22,678 bases of DNA from Blastococcus sp. (GTDB lineage: Bacteria; Actinomycetota; Actinomycetes; Mycobacteriales; Geodermatophilaceae). The stretch spans positions 1 through 22,678 of the forward strand of contig JAOPUS010000098.1 of assembly GCA_025963345.1 (NCBI GenBank), given 5' to 3'. The notes under the pieces were generated by a model that was given only the letters and a program-made list of their open reading frames with translations, did no database searches and was not told the DNA's origin. Positions 1 to 6,597 of the stretch are shown here, piece after piece (position 1 is the first letter of the stretch; the number at the start of each line of letters is the position of its first letter). The translations under genes were made by a program, and so were the position numbers.

Positions 1-650
1 TGTTCTCCCGGTTCAAGACGCAGGCGGTCTCGGCCGAGGACGCGCTGCCCGGCCGCCCCGACCCGCTCCCGCACGTGCCCGAGGTGCACGCCGTCAACGG
101 CAACCGCATCCAGCCGCCGTTCCCCGAGGGGATGCAGACCGCCGTCTTCGGCGCCGGCTGCTTCTGGGGTGTCGAGAAGGTGTTCTGGGAGACCCCGGGC
201 ATCTACTCCACCGCGGCGGGCTACGCCGGCGGCTACACGCCGAACCCGACGTACGAGGAGGTCTGCTCGGCGCGCACCGGGCACACCGAGGCTGTCCTGG
301 TGGTCTACGACCCGGCGGTCATCTCCTACGAGCAGGTGCTCAAGGTGTTCTGGGAAGAGCACGACCCGACCCAGGGCATGCGCCAGGGCAACGACATCGG
401 CACCCAGTACCGCTCGGCGATCTACTTCCAGACGCCGGAGCAGGAGGCGGCCGCGCTGGCCAGCCGCGACCAGTTCCAGGAGCGGCTGAAGGCCGCCGGC
501 TACGGCGACATCACCACCGAGATCGCGCCGCTGGGGACGTTCTTCTACGCGGAGGACTACCACCAGCAGTACCTCTACAAGGTGCCGAACGGCTACTGCC
601 CGGTGCACTCGACGGGCGTCTCCTGCCCCGTCGGCCTCCCCGGCGTCTGA
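1..650 (+). CDS. msrA: Peptide-methionine (S)-S-oxide reductase MsrA (5' end outside window)
   Basis: Reduces methionine-S-sulfoxide in proteins and free methionine, a cytosolic oxidative-damage repair enzyme. The catalytic motif GCFWG is encoded at about 156-170, and the C-terminal YCPVHSTGVSC segment carries the probable resolving cysteines. The usual family pattern of GYAGG and YHQQYLYK is also present. The reading frame is open and protein-like from base 3 onward (FSRFKTQAVSAEDALPGRPD, the N-terminal extension usual in actinobacterial MsrA). The GTG at 75 is therefore probably internal, and the true start lies at or just before the window edge. The next gene starts four bases after the stop, so the two are probably co-transcribed. 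Confidence 0.95.
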   Translation, partial: FSRFKTQAVSAEDALPGRPDPLPHVPEVHAVNGNRIQPPFPEGMQTAVFGAGCFWGVEKVFWETPGIYSTAAGYAGGYTPNPTYEEVCSARTGHTEAVLVVYDPAVISYEQVLKVFWEEHDPTQGMRQGNDIGTQYRSAIYFQTPEQEAAALASRDQFQERLKAAGYGDITTEIAPLGTFFYAEDYHQQYLYKVPNGYCPVHSTGVSCPVGLPGV

Positions 651-654
651 CCCG

Positions 655-1794
655 ATGACCGCAGAGATGGCCATTTCTGCGGCCTCGTTCTTCGATCGGC
701 TCCGTCGGGCTCCCGACGTCGAGGCGCCCGAGCTCGTCGCCGTCGACGCCACCGACCGGCTGCTGCTGGACACCGCAGCGGAGCTGATCGCGGCCTGCGG
801 CCCGGGCGAGGTCGTCGTCGTCGACGACGGCTACGGCGCGCTGACCCTGGGCGCGGTCGCGCTGCACGGAGCTCAGGACGTCCGCGTCGCCCAGGACCTG
901 CTGGTCGGCGAGCGGGCCCTGGCCCGCAACGCGGAACGGACCGGGTTCACCGGTACGTACCGGTCCGTCCCGCTGTCGGCCGAGCTCGCGTCCGGCGCCC
1001 GCGTCGTGCTGGTCCAGGCCCCCAAGGGTCTGGAGGCGCTGCGGGAGATCGCCGAGGTCGTTGCGGCCTCCGCGGCCCCCGACGTGACGGTGCTGGTCGG
1101 CGGCCGGGTCAAGCACATGACCCACGCGATGAACGAGGTCCTGCGGGACTCCTTCACCGACGTCTCGGCGAGCCTGGCCCGGCAGAAGTCGCGGGTGCTG
1201 GTCGCGCGCGGGCCGAAGCCGGCGCCGTCGTCCTTCCCGCGCAGCCAGGACCATCCCGATCTCGGCCTGACCGTCCGCGCGCACGGCGCCGCGTTCGCCG
1301 GCACGAAGATCGACATCGGCACCCGCACCCTGCTCGGCTGCCTCGACCGCATGACGCCGGCCGGCACGGCCCTCGACCTCGGCGCGGGCACCGGCGCGCT
1401 CGCCGTTGCCCTCGCGCGCAGCCACCCGGAGCTGACGGTGCTGGCCGTGGACCAGTCGGCCGCGGCGATCGCCTCGGCCACCGCCACCGCCGAGGCGAAC
1501 GGTCTGGCCGAGCGGATCCGGGTGGTCCGGGACGACGCAGCGGAGTCGATCCCCGACGGCAGCGTCGACCTCGTCGTCTGCAATCCGCCGTTCCACGTCG
1601 GCGCGGCTGTCGTGACCACCGCCGCCGACCGGCTCTTCGCGGCGGCCGCCCGCGTGCTGCGACCGGGGGGCGAACTGTGGACGGTCTACAACAGCGCGCT
1701 GCGCTACAAGCCCACGCTCACTCGGATCGTCGGGCCGACCACGGTCGCCCAGCAGACCCCGAAGTTCACGGTCGCGGTCTCCACTCGCCGCTGA
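655..1794 (+). CDS. Class I SAM-dependent methyltransferase, RsmC/RlmG-like (rRNA guanine-N2)
   Basis: A 379-residue protein with the two-domain layout of RsmC/RlmG enzymes, which methylate guanine N2 in 16S or 23S rRNA. An N-terminal degenerate methyltransferase-like half is followed by a catalytic half. The SAM-binding loop LDLGAGTGALA lies near residue 240 and the N2-guanine motif NPPFHVG near residue 308. The start is ATG, four bases after the msrA stop and without a clear ribosome-binding site, so translational coupling is likely; an in-frame ATG at 667 is an alternative. Sequence reading alone cannot decide between RsmC and RlmG specificity. Confidence 0.85.
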   Translation: MTAEMAISAASFFDRLRRAPDVEAPELVAVDATDRLLLDTAAELIAACGPGEVVVVDDGYGALTLGAVALHGAQDVRVAQDLLVGERALARNAERTGFTGTYRSVPLSAELASGARVVLVQAPKGLEALREIAEVVAASAAPDVTVLVGGRVKHMTHAMNEVLRDSFTDVSASLARQKSRVLVARGPKPAPSSFPRSQDHPDLGLTVRAHGAAFAGTKIDIGTRTLLGCLDRMTPAGTALDLGAGTGALAVALARSHPELTVLAVDQSAAAIASATATAEANGLAERIRVVRDDAAESIPDGSVDLVVCNPPFHVGAAVVTTAADRLFAAAARVLRPGGELWTVYNSALRYKPTLTRIVGPTTVAQQTPKFTVAVSTRR

Positions 1795-1939
1795 CCTCAG
1801 GTGGACGACCCCGCTCCGACCAGCGGGAGGACAAGGTTTGAGAGTTTAAGGGTTTCCGCTGTAGTCACTCCAGCGAACGGCCGAAGTTCGGGGCAACGGT
1901 GGGATTCCGCCGGGTGGAACGGCCTCCTGGAGATCCCTG
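1795..1939 (+). promoter_or_regulatory. Long hairpin-rich leader upstream of the chemoreceptor gene
   Basis: A 145-base gap between the methyltransferase stop and the chemoreceptor ATG. It opens with an A/T-rich stretch, unusual here (1833-1855), followed by hairpin CCGA-AGT-TCGG (1881-1891), hairpin CGGTGG-GATT-CCGCCG (1897-1912), and two exact copies of GAACGGCC (1875-1882 and 1917-1924) flanking them. The ribosome-binding site GGAG (1929-1932) is seven bases before the ATG. GCCGAA at 1880-1885 resembles the -10 element of FliA-type promoters of motile actinobacteria, but I find no matching -35 at the right spacing. The function is unassigned. Confidence 0.45.
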
Positions 1940-3523
1940 ATGGCGCGCTCGCTCTGGTCCGACCGCCCGCTGGGTGTGAAGCTGGCCGCCCTCGTCGGCG
2001 CCGGCGCGCTGTCACTGGGGGCCTTCGCCGTCGTCACGGTGCAGGCCCTGCAGGGCACCGGGCACCGCACTGACGAGTTGCTGGCGACCACGCAGACCAC
2101 CGCCAAGGCGCTCGAGGCGGACATGATGCACGACGCCGTCCGCGCCGACGTGCTCCAGGCGCTCATCAACAACACCGGCCCGCTGTACGAGTCCGCGGTC
2201 ACCGACCTGGCTGCCCACTCGGCCAACTTCCGCGAGATCCTGGCGGGCGTCACCTCCGATCACCTCAGTGCCGAGGTCGATGCCACGGTCGAGTCGGTGA
2301 CTCCCCTCGTCGAGCAGTACCTGACCTCCGCCGGGCAGATCGCCGCCCTCGCCGGTCAGGACACCCTGCGGGCCCAGGCCGCCTACCCGCAGTTCCTCGC
2401 GGTCTTCTCCGCACTCGAGGAGCAGCTGCCCGCGGTCGGTGACGCGGTGGGTGCCGAGGCCACCGCCGCCGCGCAGGCCAGCGCCGACCAGCGCAGCACC
2501 GCCATCACCGAGGCGATCCTCATCGCGACCGCCGGCGTCCTGGTGCTGGGCCTGCTCGGCTGGATCGTCACCCGCTCCGTGGTCGGTCCGCTCCGCAAGG
2601 TGGGTGCGGTCCTGGCCGCGATGGCCGAGGGCGACCTGCGCACCACGTCGGGCGTCGAGAGCAAGGACGAGGTCGGGGTGATGGCGGCCGCCCTGGAGGT
2701 CTCCATGGCCAACGTGCGGTCGGTCATGACCGCGATCGGCGACAGCTCCACGACGCTGGCGTCGGCGACCGAGCAGCTCTCCGCCAGCGCACAGGACATG
2801 GCGCGCCTGGCCGACGAGTCCTCTGTGCAGAGCGGGATCGTCGCCAGCGCGGCCGTCCAGGTCTCGACGAACGTCCAGACCGTGTCGGCCGGGTCGGAGC
2901 AGATGGGCGCCTCGATCCGCGAGATCGCGCAGAACGCCTCCGAGGTGTCCCGCGTCGCCGCGCAGGCCGTCCACGCGGCAGACAGCACCACCGCGACCGT
3001 CGCCAAGCTCGGCGAGTCCTCGCTCGAGATCGCCAGTGTGGTCAAGGTGATCACGAGCATCGCCGAGCAGACCAACCTGCTGGCCCTGAACGCCACCATC
3101 GAGGCCGCCCGTGCCGGTGAGGCCGGCAAGGGCTTCGCCGTCGTGGCCAACGAGGTCAAGGAGCTGGCGCAGGAGACGGCGAAGGCCACCCAGGACATCA
3201 CCGCTCGGGTGCAGGCCATCCAGGCCGACACCGAGGGCGCCGTTCAGGCGATCAGCGAGATCTCCTCGATCATCGGGCTGATCAACGACTCCCAGAGCAC
3301 CATCGCCGCGGCCGTCGAGGAGCAGACCGCGACGACGACGGAGATGAACCGCAACGTCGCCGAGGCGGCGCTGTCGGCCAGTCAGATCGCGGAGAACATC
3401 GACGCGGTCGCGACGGCCACCACTTCCACGACCAGCGCGATGAACGACGCGCAGGCCGCCATCGACGAGGTCGCCCGCATGGCGACCTCGCTCCACAGCT
3501 CGGTCGCGAGATTCCGGTACTGA
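1940..3523 (+). CDS. Methyl-accepting chemotaxis protein
   Basis: A 527-residue transmembrane chemoreceptor. A first membrane helix lies near residues 10-33, followed by an extracytoplasmic four-helix-bundle type sensor of about 150 residues. The second helix is near 188-210 (ILIATAGVLVLGLLGWIV), then a HAMP linker and a long cytoplasmic coiled coil. The conserved signalling tip (EQTNLLALNATIEAARAGE and GKGFAVVANEVKELA) spans about 375-410. Its role is to pass ligand binding to CheA/CheW and flagellar bias; no other chemotaxis gene is in the window. The ATG has a good GGAG site. The ligand cannot be inferred because four-helix-bundle sensors are too variable. Confidence 0.95.
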   Translation: MARSLWSDRPLGVKLAALVGAGALSLGAFAVVTVQALQGTGHRTDELLATTQTTAKALEADMMHDAVRADVLQALINNTGPLYESAVTDLAAHSANFREILAGVTSDHLSAEVDATVESVTPLVEQYLTSAGQIAALAGQDTLRAQAAYPQFLAVFSALEEQLPAVGDAVGAEATAAAQASADQRSTAITEAILIATAGVLVLGLLGWIVTRSVVGPLRKVGAVLAAMAEGDLRTTSGVESKDEVGVMAAALEVSMANVRSVMTAIGDSSTTLASATEQLSASAQDMARLADESSVQSGIVASAAVQVSTNVQTVSAGSEQMGASIREIAQNASEVSRVAAQAVHAADSTTATVAKLGESSLEIASVVKVITSIAEQTNLLALNATIEAARAGEAGKGFAVVANEVKELAQETAKATQDITARVQAIQADTEGAVQAISEISSIIGLINDSQSTIAAAVEEQTATTTEMNRNVAEAALSASQIAENIDAVATATTSTTSAMNDAQAAIDEVARMATSLHSSVARFRY

Positions 3524-3548
3524 CGCGCTATCGGAGCGACCTGAGGGA

Positions 3549-3592
3549 CGGCGGCGGTGGGGGGCTTCCCACCGCCGCCGCTTTCATCTTTT
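3549..3592 (+). terminator. Intrinsic terminator after the chemoreceptor gene
   Basis: A perfect 13-bp stem (arms 3549-3561 and 3568-3580, loop GGGCTT) begins 26 bases after the stop and is followed by the T-rich stretch CTTTCATCTTTT. This is the clearest Rho-independent terminator in the window. Confidence 0.9.
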
Positions 3593-3613
3593 CCAGGCCC
3601 GCGCCGGCGACAG

Positions 3614-3664
3614 AGTGCGCGGATGTGCACCTCGGGGCCCCGTGGGTTCACGTCTGCGCACACT
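3614..3664. repeat. Imperfect inverted repeat between convergent genes
   Basis: Arms of about 17-19 bases (AGTGCGCGGATGTGCAC at 3614-3630 and GTTCACGTCTGCGCACACT at 3646-3664) pair with a two-base bulge and a few mismatches around a central GGGGCCCC. It lies just beyond the stop of the minus-strand phosphoribosyltransferase and could end that transcript. There is no T tract. Confidence 0.3.
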
Positions 3665-3678
3665 GTCGCGGCGATCGG

Positions 3679-4194
3679 TCAGAGCTCGAGCGCGTAGGCC
3701 ACCTGCGCTGGCCGATCACTCCGGCGGACGACCGGCGGAAGCGTCGACCACGGGAAGTTGATCCAGCGGTCGGTCCTCCGCCACACGTAGTCGCACGCGA
3801 CGACCGACTGCGGCTTCTCGTAGATGACCGCCGTGCGCACCTCGGCGACATAACCCGAGCAGAAGTCGCGGACCAGCTCCAGGGTCTTGCCGGTGTCGGC
3901 GACGTCGTCGGCGACCAGTACGTGCGCGCCGGTGAGGTCGACCCGGTCCAGCGTGGGTGGCAGGACGACCGGCAGGTCCAGCCGCTCGTCGACGCCGGTG
4001 TAGAACTCCACGTTCATCACGAAGAGGTTCTTCACGTCCAGCGCGTAGCCGAGCGACCCGGCGAGGAACAGCCCGCCGCGGGCGATGGACAGGATCAGGT
4101 CGGGCTCGTAACCGTCGTCCACCACCTGCTGGGCGAGCTCCCGGCTCGCGGTGCCGAACAGCTCGTAGGTCAGCGTCTCGCGCTCGTCGGTCAC
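3679..4194 (-). CDS. Purine-type phosphoribosyltransferase
   Basis: A 171-residue cytosolic enzyme of the type I phosphoribosyltransferase fold, which joins a base to PRPP. The PRPP-binding motif HVLVADDVADTGKT is at residues 91-104, and the SIARGGLFLAG segment near 36-46 resembles the hypoxanthine and xanthine-guanine phosphoribosyltransferase families. GTG at 4194 is chosen because the next upstream start (ATG at 4256-4258 on this strand) would overlap the start of the divergent gene. There is no Shine-Dalgarno, but an xAxxxT hexamer (CACCAT) six bases upstream fits a leaderless message. It sits beside urate-degradation genes, so xanthine or hypoxanthine is a reasonable substrate; that is inference. 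Confidence 0.85.
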   Translation of the reverse strand: MTDERETLTYELFGTASRELAQQVVDDGYEPDLILSIARGGLFLAGSLGYALDVKNLFVMNVEFYTGVDERLDLPVVLPPTLDRVDLTGAHVLVADDVADTGKTLELVRDFCSGYVAEVRTAVIYEKPQSVVACDYVWRRTDRWINFPWSTLPPVVRRSDRPAQVAYALEL

Positions 4195-4255
4195 GCGCCG
4201 ATGGTGGCAGGGCCGGGGCTGGGCAGGAGGCCCGGGGGCGGGCAGGCTGACACCC

Positions 4256-4732
4256 ATGGCGAACCCGAGGACCGTCCGCATCGTCCGGCGAGGACTGCCG
4301 TGGCTGCTCGGCTGGTTCGCCTTCCAGGCGCTGCTGGCCTTCGGTGGACGGCTGGTGGCGAGGTGGAAGAACGATGGTGACGAGAGCTCGACGAGCATCC
4401 GGCGGGTGTTCACCCACAACGGGCTCGAGCTCCGCCCGACGAACCCCGCGCTGTCCCGGGTGCGCCTCGACGTGGCCATGGCCGGTGCCGAGATCGACCT
4501 GACGGCGATCCCGCAGCCGGAGACAGGGGTCGATCTCACCGTCCACGCCATGATGGCCGCGGTGGCCGTGCGCGTGCCTGCGGACTGGCGGGTCTGGTGG
4601 CAGTTCCGCGGGGTCGGCGGCATCGGTACCGACGGCGCGGTCCAGCGCACCGAGGACGAACACGCGGCGGACCTGCGCGTGCATGCCGCGGTGGTGTTCG
4701 GCGGCATCGGGATCGAGGGGCCGCGCGGCTGA
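4256..4732 (+). CDS. LiaF-like (cell-wall-stress response domain) membrane protein
   Basis: A 158-residue protein: one hydrophobic N-terminal helix (LPWLLGWFAFQALLAFGG, about 14-31) and a beta-rich soluble domain from about residue 60. That domain carries repeated G-x-IDL and VRVPADWRV patterns like the C-terminal domain of LiaF/YvqF proteins, which modulate envelope-stress two-component systems. No LiaRS-like kinase or regulator is encoded here, so its partner is unknown. It is transcribed away from the phosphoribosyltransferase and runs head-on into the uricase gene, the two stop codons lying in one palindrome. The family call rests on pattern memory. Confidence 0.65.
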   Translation: MANPRTVRIVRRGLPWLLGWFAFQALLAFGGRLVARWKNDGDESSTSIRRVFTHNGLELRPTNPALSRVRLDVAMAGAEIDLTAIPQPETGVDLTVHAMMAAVAVRVPADWRVWWQFRGVGGIGTDGAVQRTEDEHAADLRVHAAVVFGGIGIEGPRG

Positions 4733-4741
4733 CCGGTCAGC
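4728..4741. repeat. 14-bp perfect palindrome holding both convergent stop codons
   Basis: GCTGACCGGTCAGC contains the TGA of the LiaF-like gene (4730-4732) and, on the other strand, the TGA of uricase (4737-4739). The two coding regions are separated by only four bases. Confidence 0.8.
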
Positions 4742-5630
4742 AGAAGCCGGGGGTGCCGTGCCAGGCGATCTCGGCCGTCGCCACGTCGTTGCGCAGGACG
4801 GTGCCCTCGATGAGGCCGTAGGGCCGGTCGTCGGCGTGGTAGACGACGTCCGGGTTGTCCAGGCCGAAGGCCGAGAGGTCCTGCAGGAAGTGGTGCTTGT
4901 TCGGCATCGACATCCTGATCTCGGCGATGTCGGGGAACTGCTCCAGTACGGCCTCGCCCATCGCGTAGAGCGACTGCTGCAGGGCGAGGGAGTGGGTCGA
5001 GGCGAAGGTCTCCAGCAGCGTCGTCCGCACGCCGGCGAAGGTGGCGTCCCAGTCCGGCTCCGCGCCCAGGTAGTAGCGCCAGCGGGCGGTGACGGCGGTC
5101 GCCAGGATGCGGTCGCGGGTCTCGGCCAGCGTGGTGTACCGGTCGCGCGGGAAGCCCCAGAACTCCGAGCCGGTGGTCTTGAGGACGACGAGGTCGGTGA
5201 GGCCGGCGAGGATGTGTGCGTCGTCCCCGTCCACCGTCACCACGGCCGTCCGCACCTCGCCGCCGTCCTTCCGGAACGCGTGGTCGTGCGGCTGCCCGCC
5301 GACCGTGATCCGGTCCCAGCCGTAGGACTCCACCGCCACCCGGGCGCCGGTGATCCAGTCGTAGGAGCCGGCGAAGTGCCGGGCCAGCCGCCGGCCGAAC
5401 TCCTCGGGGGTGCCGATCCCGTCCCGGGCGAAGGCGAAGACCGTGTTCTTCTGGGTGTCCGTCGTCAGCACGTGGCTGTTGTCGCCGACCGTGTGCGCGG
5501 AGGCGAAGTCCCCGCGCAGGCTCGAGCTGACATTGAGGTCGACCAGGGTGTGCCGCGGGGAGCTCCGGTCGACCGCGACGACGCGGACCTCCGCCTTCCC
5601 GTACTGATGGGGCCCGAGCACGATTGCCAT
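4737..5630 (-). CDS. Uricase (factor-independent urate hydroxylase)
   Basis: Oxidises urate to 5-hydroxyisourate, giving hydrogen peroxide; a cytosolic, cofactor-free tetramer of tandem T-fold domains. All 297 residues fit the family. The catalytic residues expected from fungal uricase are visible: Lys12 in YGK, Thr57 in TTDTQKNT, and a histidine of the NKHHF motif at 246/247. ATG at 5630 gives the normal N-terminus (GPHQYGKAEVRVVAV). It is the third gene of uraD-hiuH-uricase, 111 bases after hiuH, so its product feeds the two enzymes encoded upstream. The C-terminus ends FC with no peroxisomal signal, as expected in bacteria. Confidence 0.95.
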   Translation of the reverse strand: MAIVLGPHQYGKAEVRVVAVDRSSPRHTLVDLNVSSSLRGDFASAHTVGDNSHVLTTDTQKNTVFAFARDGIGTPEEFGRRLARHFAGSYDWITGARVAVESYGWDRITVGGQPHDHAFRKDGGEVRTAVVTVDGDDAHILAGLTDLVVLKTTGSEFWGFPRDRYTTLAETRDRILATAVTARWRYYLGAEPDWDATFAGVRTTLLETFASTHSLALQQSLYAMGEAVLEQFPDIAEIRMSMPNKHHFLQDLSAFGLDNPDVVYHADDRPYGLIEGTVLRNDVATAEIAWHGTPGFC

Positions 5631-5659
5631 GGTCAGCAGCCTTCCCGGCCGGCATTGCG

Positions 5660-5671
5660 GTGATGTTTCAC
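5660..5671. promoter_or_regulatory. Small palindrome upstream of uricase
   Basis: GTGATGTTTCAC (GTGA-N4-TCAC) lies about 30 bases upstream of the uricase ATG, in the 111-base gap after hiuH. The position suits an operator for an internal uricase promoter, but a 4+4 palindrome is weak evidence. Confidence 0.2.
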
Positions 5672-5741
5672 TGCGGATGGTGCACGTGTGGCCCCCTCCC
5701 GGTGCGTCCCGAGCGTGCGAGGGGAGCCAGGGGGTCCTTTC

Positions 5742-6059
5742 TCAGCTGCCGCGGTAGGTGGAGTACGCGAACGGGCTCAGCAGGAGCGGCACGTGGTGGT
5801 GCTCGGCGGGCTCCTGGACGGCGAAGGTCAGCACGACCTCGGGGTAGAACGATTCGCGCGCCTGCTCGGCGAACCACGGGCCGGTCGCGAACACCAGCCG
5901 GTGGGTGCCCACGCCGGTCGCGCTGTCGGTCAGCCGGCAGCGGCCGTCGCGGTCGGTGACGCCCTCGGCGAGCAGGTCCGCTCCGGCGAACAGCCGGACG
6001 GCGATCCCCGCCGCGGGCCGCCCGGTCACGGCGTCGAGCACGTGGGTAGAGATGCTCAC
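5742..6059 (-). CDS. 5-hydroxyisourate hydrolase (transthyretin-related)
   Basis: Hydrolyses the uricase product 5-hydroxyisourate to OHCU. The 105-residue length is typical of bacterial transthyretin-like proteins. The diagnostic ends are both present: STHVLDAVTGRPA at the N-terminus (active-site His6) and the C-terminal YRGS tetrapeptide, with HRLVFATGPWF and EHHHVPLLLSPFAYSTY between. The start is GTG at 6059, and its GTGA overlaps the stop of uraD by four bases, indicating translational coupling. Confidence 0.95.
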   Translation of the reverse strand: MSISTHVLDAVTGRPAAGIAVRLFAGADLLAEGVTDRDGRCRLTDSATGVGTHRLVFATGPWFAEQARESFYPEVVLTFAVQEPAEHHHVPLLLSPFAYSTYRGS

Positions 6060-6553
6060 GACACCAGCCCCCGCACCCGCAGCGCCGTGATCTGGGCCAA
6101 CTGGTCGGTCGCCTCGGCCTGCTCGGCGTCGGCGTCGTTGTCCAGCCGTCTCCGGAGCTCGGAAAGCATCTCCTCCGGTGAACGGCCGGCCGCGCGGATC
6201 AGGAAGACGTGACCGAAGCGCTCCTCGTAGGCGCGGTTGCCGTCGACCAGGGCCGCCCGCGTATCGGCGGCGGCGTCGGTCATCGAGCTCTGCTCCCGGC
6301 GTGAGGCCTCGGCCTCGACGGAGGAGCCCTCCGGGCGGTCACCGATGCGCGGGTGGGCCGCCAGGGCGACCGAGACCTCGTCCCACGCCAGCGAACGGGC
6401 CACCTTCTCGGCGCGCGCGACCACGGTCTCCGCGTCCTGGTACGGCCGGCCGGCCACCAGCTCCGCGACGAATCGGGGGGCGGCGTTGCAGGCACGCAGC
6501 GCCTCGGCGGCCTGGTCGGCCGGCTCGTTGTTGAAGTCGTCGAGGCGGGCCAC
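6056..6553 (-). CDS. uraD: 2-oxo-4-hydroxy-4-carboxy-5-ureidoimidazoline (OHCU) decarboxylase
   Basis: Decarboxylates OHCU to S-allantoin, the last step from urate. The 165 residues carry the active-site HPRIGDR motif, with His67 at the position of the catalytic histidine in characterised homologues. Other family marks are the early FNN(E/D)P-like segment and the FGHVFLIRAAGRS stretch. It is the first gene of uraD-hiuH-uricase. The GTG start at 6553 has no Shine-Dalgarno. Only 44 bases separate it from the divergent malate synthase gene, so the two promoters must share that space. Confidence 0.93.
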   Translation of the reverse strand: MARLDDFNNEPADQAAEALRACNAAPRFVAELVAGRPYQDAETVVARAEKVARSLAWDEVSVALAAHPRIGDRPEGSSVEAEASRREQSSMTDAAADTRAALVDGNRAYEERFGHVFLIRAAGRSPEEMLSELRRRLDNDADAEQAEATDQLAQITALRVRGLVS

Positions 6554-6597
6554 GGTGAGAGGATGCCAGCCCAGTCGCAGATCGGGAGGGCGTCGCC
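6554..6597. promoter_or_regulatory. Shared 44-bp divergent promoter region (uraD / malate synthase)
   Basis: Both transcripts must start here or inside the opposite gene. For malate synthase a strong GGGAGGG ribosome-binding site precedes the GTG. For uraD the minus strand shows CATCCT six bases before its GTG, a possible -10 for a leaderless message. No clear operator palindrome is visible. Confidence 0.4.

Noticed and set aside
1795..1939. c-di-GMP-I (GEMM) riboswitch before the chemoreceptor
   Set aside because: The GCAAACC-like and GACGCAAAGCC-like core segments are absent, so I only report an unexplained structured leader.
2012..3496. Long minus-strand frame opposite the chemoreceptor
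   Set aside because: Gly/Arg/Leu/Asp-biased antisense translation without motifs.
3679..5655. Single 658-codon minus-strand protein ending in the phosphoribosyltransferase
   Set aside because: Only the last 171 codons look like protein; the upstream part overlaps the uricase and LiaF-like genes in wrong frames.
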